Of a stretch of 64,000 bases of DNA, positions 62,489 through 64,000 are shown one piece after another (position 1 is the first letter of the stretch; each line of letters starts with the position of its first letter). The DNA lies in assembly GCA_050874385.1 (NCBI GenBank), contig JBNMKO010000004.1:16341-80340 (forward strand). Direction: 5' to 3'. A model generated the notes under the pieces. The model made no database searches and was not told where the DNA came from. It saw only the letters and a list, made by a program, of their open reading frames with translations. This DNA is from CAG-882 sp050874385 (lineage in GTDB: Bacteria; Bacillota; Clostridia; Lachnospirales; Lachnospiraceae). Position numbers and translations under genes: made by a program.

Positions 62489-63709
62489 TCACATGCTCAT
62501 AAAAGCCGGAACCATTATCACAATCATCACCACCACAAGCATTAGCATCATCGGAAAAAGCATCTTTGTTCCCGCCTGCTCACCTGCCTTTCTTGCCCTC
62601 GCTTTCCTCTCCTCAAGCGCCTGCGCGCACTCCTGCCTCAACATTGCCCGGAGCCTTTCATTACCTTTTACCACGTTCTGCTCCAACATAGAGCCAAGCC
62701 TGCTGTAACAATAAACCCCAAATATCTGACCAAATGAGGCATACTGTGAGCGCTGTGATGCACCCGACTGTATATTTTTAATCACGGATGATAACCTTTT
62801 ATAAGCCTCTCCATCCCCATCAGCCGCAATCCTGTCAAGCGCATTATACGGTGTCATACCAGATGACACTAAAAGCGACAGCTTTGATATTATTTCAGGA
62901 TATTCCATTATAAGCTGCTCCCTAAGCTTTTTCTTCTTTTTTTCTTCCTTAGAACGCAGTTCTACAATCAGAATAACCAAAATAACCGGGACGATAAGCA
63001 CAAGCTTAACGAGACTGTTTTCCGACTTCATTCGGTATTTAAGCTGTTTTCCCTCATATTCCTTTGGAAGTATTATTCTGTCCATGTCACCGCTGTCATT
63101 GTCAGCCTCATCAAGCATCTTATCTATCGCAATTCCCCTTAACTGTTCCTTGTTGTATGGCTGCACAATGAGTTCGTAACTATACTCCCTCGAAGCCTCC
63201 AGGCCCTCCATTATTCTTCCCTCATAGGTGAGTGTCGCTGTTATTGTGACTGACCTGCTCTCACTTTGTTGGTGGATATCTCCCCAGTAGTCAATAACCT
63301 CCACATCATCAATAAACCAGTCAACCTGCATGTTATATTCAGACAATGTGCTCACCAAATTTAACGGTTCAGTCACAAAATCCATGTTGGTATTAGTTCC
63401 AAGAAGCTGCAAGTCCAAAATCTTTTTTGCCTCACCAAAAATCTCGTCGAGCTCCTCCTTTGTGAGCTTTTTTGCATCCACATACACAACGACATTATCA
63501 CTCGTCCCACCATGTTCAATCTCAAGCTCATACATTTTCTGCCCCTGTCCGTCTTTTGGGCGCAAAAGCTCATTCACATACTCATACTTATTACTTTTTA
63601 GTGCCGCGCCGACAAGTGCCGATATGATAATTACACCAACTGCTGCCACAAAAAGCCACACAATTTTTTTCCGCCTCAAATCAACCCTATAATTTCTGCC
63701 ATTTGACAT
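62489..63709 (-). CDS. tadC: TadC-like type II secretion F-domain protein
   Basis: 406 aa. An N-terminal membrane helix and an outer domain (about 40-235), then a second helix and the T2SF domain (ELRSKEEKKKKKLREQLIMEYPEIISKLSLLVSSGMTPYNAL, RLGSMLEQNV, ARKAGEQAGTKMLFPMMLML). It is the inner-membrane platform of the Tad pilus. It starts 3 nt after the tadB stop. Confidence 0.88.
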   Translation of the reverse strand: MSNGRNYRVDLRRKKIVWLFVAAVGVIIISALVGAALKSNKYEYVNELLRPKDGQGQKMYELEIEHGGTSDNVVVYVDAKKLTKEELDEIFGEAKKILDLQLLGTNTNMDFVTEPLNLVSTLSEYNMQVDWFIDDVEVIDYWGDIHQQSESRSVTITATLTYEGRIMEGLEASREYSYELIVQPYNKEQLRGIAIDKMLDEADNDSGDMDRIILPKEYEGKQLKYRMKSENSLVKLVLIVPVILVILIVELRSKEEKKKKKLREQLIMEYPEIISKLSLLVSSGMTPYNALDRIAADGDGEAYKRLSSVIKNIQSGASQRSQYASFGQIFGVYCYSRLGSMLEQNVVKGNERLRAMLRQECAQALEERKARARKAGEQAGTKMLFPMMLMLVVVMIVIMVPAFMSM

Positions 63710-63712
63710 AAG

Positions 63713-64000
63713 CTACACCCGTATATCCGAAATTTTCAGTGAAAGCATCACCGCGCACATATACACTATAAGGCACACAGTCATCACAATTATTCCGTAC
63801 AGATTTCCGTACATTTTTCCTATAAGCTCGCCTGCGGTAATTCTCAGATACAATATAATTCCTATCGGAACTACATCCATAATAATCTGCTCAAATTGTT
63901 TGGCACTTATGAGCACGGAAATCTCCCTTGCCGTATCAGCCTTAAGACCTATGGTGTCAACCGTGTCCTGTATTATCTCGACCATATTTCCACCGCTTCG
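63713..64000 (-). CDS. tadB: TadB-like pilus platform protein (5' end outside window)
   Basis: 95 codons to the right edge, open at the 5' side; the internal Met at 63985 is not the start because RSGGN precedes it in frame. RSGGNMVEIIQDTVDTIG and ISVLISAKQFEQIIMDVVP match the C-terminal T2SF helices of TadB, followed by two membrane segments. The ATPase TadA and other Tad genes should lie to the right. Confidence 0.82.
   Translation of the reverse strand, partial: RSGGNMVEIIQDTVDTIGLKADTAREISVLISAKQFEQIIMDVVPIGIILYLRITAGELIGKMYGNLYGIIVMTVCLIVYMCAVMLSLKISDIRV

Noticed and set aside
1..64000. tRNA, rRNA, riboswitch, insertion sequence or prophage genes
   Set aside because: No cloverleaf ending in CCA, rRNA segment, recognisable riboswitch core, transposase or phage gene was found by reading both strands; small RNAs cannot be excluded by eye.

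Overview
The window reads as chromosomal DNA of an anaerobic, low-to-mid GC Firmicute, most likely a Lachnospiraceae gut commensal. I infer this from the pyruvate formate-lyase locus with a clostridial 2[4Fe-4S] ferredoxin, the ThyX variant, MecA, a Tad pilus locus of the clostridial kind, DUF5696/DUF624/YIP1 sugar-uptake proteins, and strong AGGAGG ribosome-binding sites. I do not name a species. I saw no rRNA or tRNA gene, insertion sequence, phage gene or CRISPR array.

Layout. 1-5.3 kb (minus): a gene cut by the left edge that looks like a Gram-positive PelD (SDR domain, membrane segments, GAF, start of a degenerate GGDEF), a CwlD-type amidase, a membrane-anchored GH18 protein and an 85-aa unknown. 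5.4-8.7 kb: a Ser/Thr kinase fused to a degenerate P-loop domain, overlapped by a second degenerate P-loop gene; divergent mecA; a DUF1858 protein. 8.8-13.1 kb (minus): a lipoprotein, ABC-2 permease and ATPase operon. 13.4-17.5 kb (plus): a pyruvate formate-lyase whose glycyl-radical domain is a separate gene, with a small radical-domain-like ORF between the two parts, then the activating enzyme and a ferredoxin. 17.5-22.2 kb (minus): MerR regulator, dnaB, rplI, gdpP.

22.3-43.6 kb (minus): sixteen tightly packed genes that I read as one beta-mannan utilisation locus. It encodes a surface GH26 mannanase with a CBM35-like domain, two solute-binding proteins (one fused to CBM-like domains), two MalF/MalG permease pairs, a lipoprotein with three near-identical glycan-binding-like repeats, two DUF624 proteins, YIP1, NHL/TPR and DUF5696 membrane proteins, a LacI regulator, and cytoplasmic GH130 phosphorylase and GH5. 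No transport ATPase is encoded, so a shared MsmX/UgpC-type ATPase elsewhere is implied. A promoter with a near-perfect 30-bp palindrome lies in front of it. Divergent to it are a glycogen-debranching enzyme and an AraC regulator.

47-54.7 kb: mixed housekeeping (SGNH esterase lipoprotein, thyX, D-2-hydroxyacid dehydrogenase, mtnN, TSCPD protein, murG, HIT, a soluble histidine-kinase-like protein). 54.7-64 kb (minus): flavodoxin-SCP2 fusion and rhomboid protease, followed upstream by FHA protein, TadE-like proteins, prepilin peptidase, DUF5702-type protein, Flp pilin, TadC and a TadB cut by the right edge.

The strongest candidate for something unusual is the split pyruvate formate-lyase operon. 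The active-site Cys pair and the glycyl radical are on different polypeptides, which must meet to make one enzyme. The 68-aa protein between them resembles the radical domain but lacks the radical loop.
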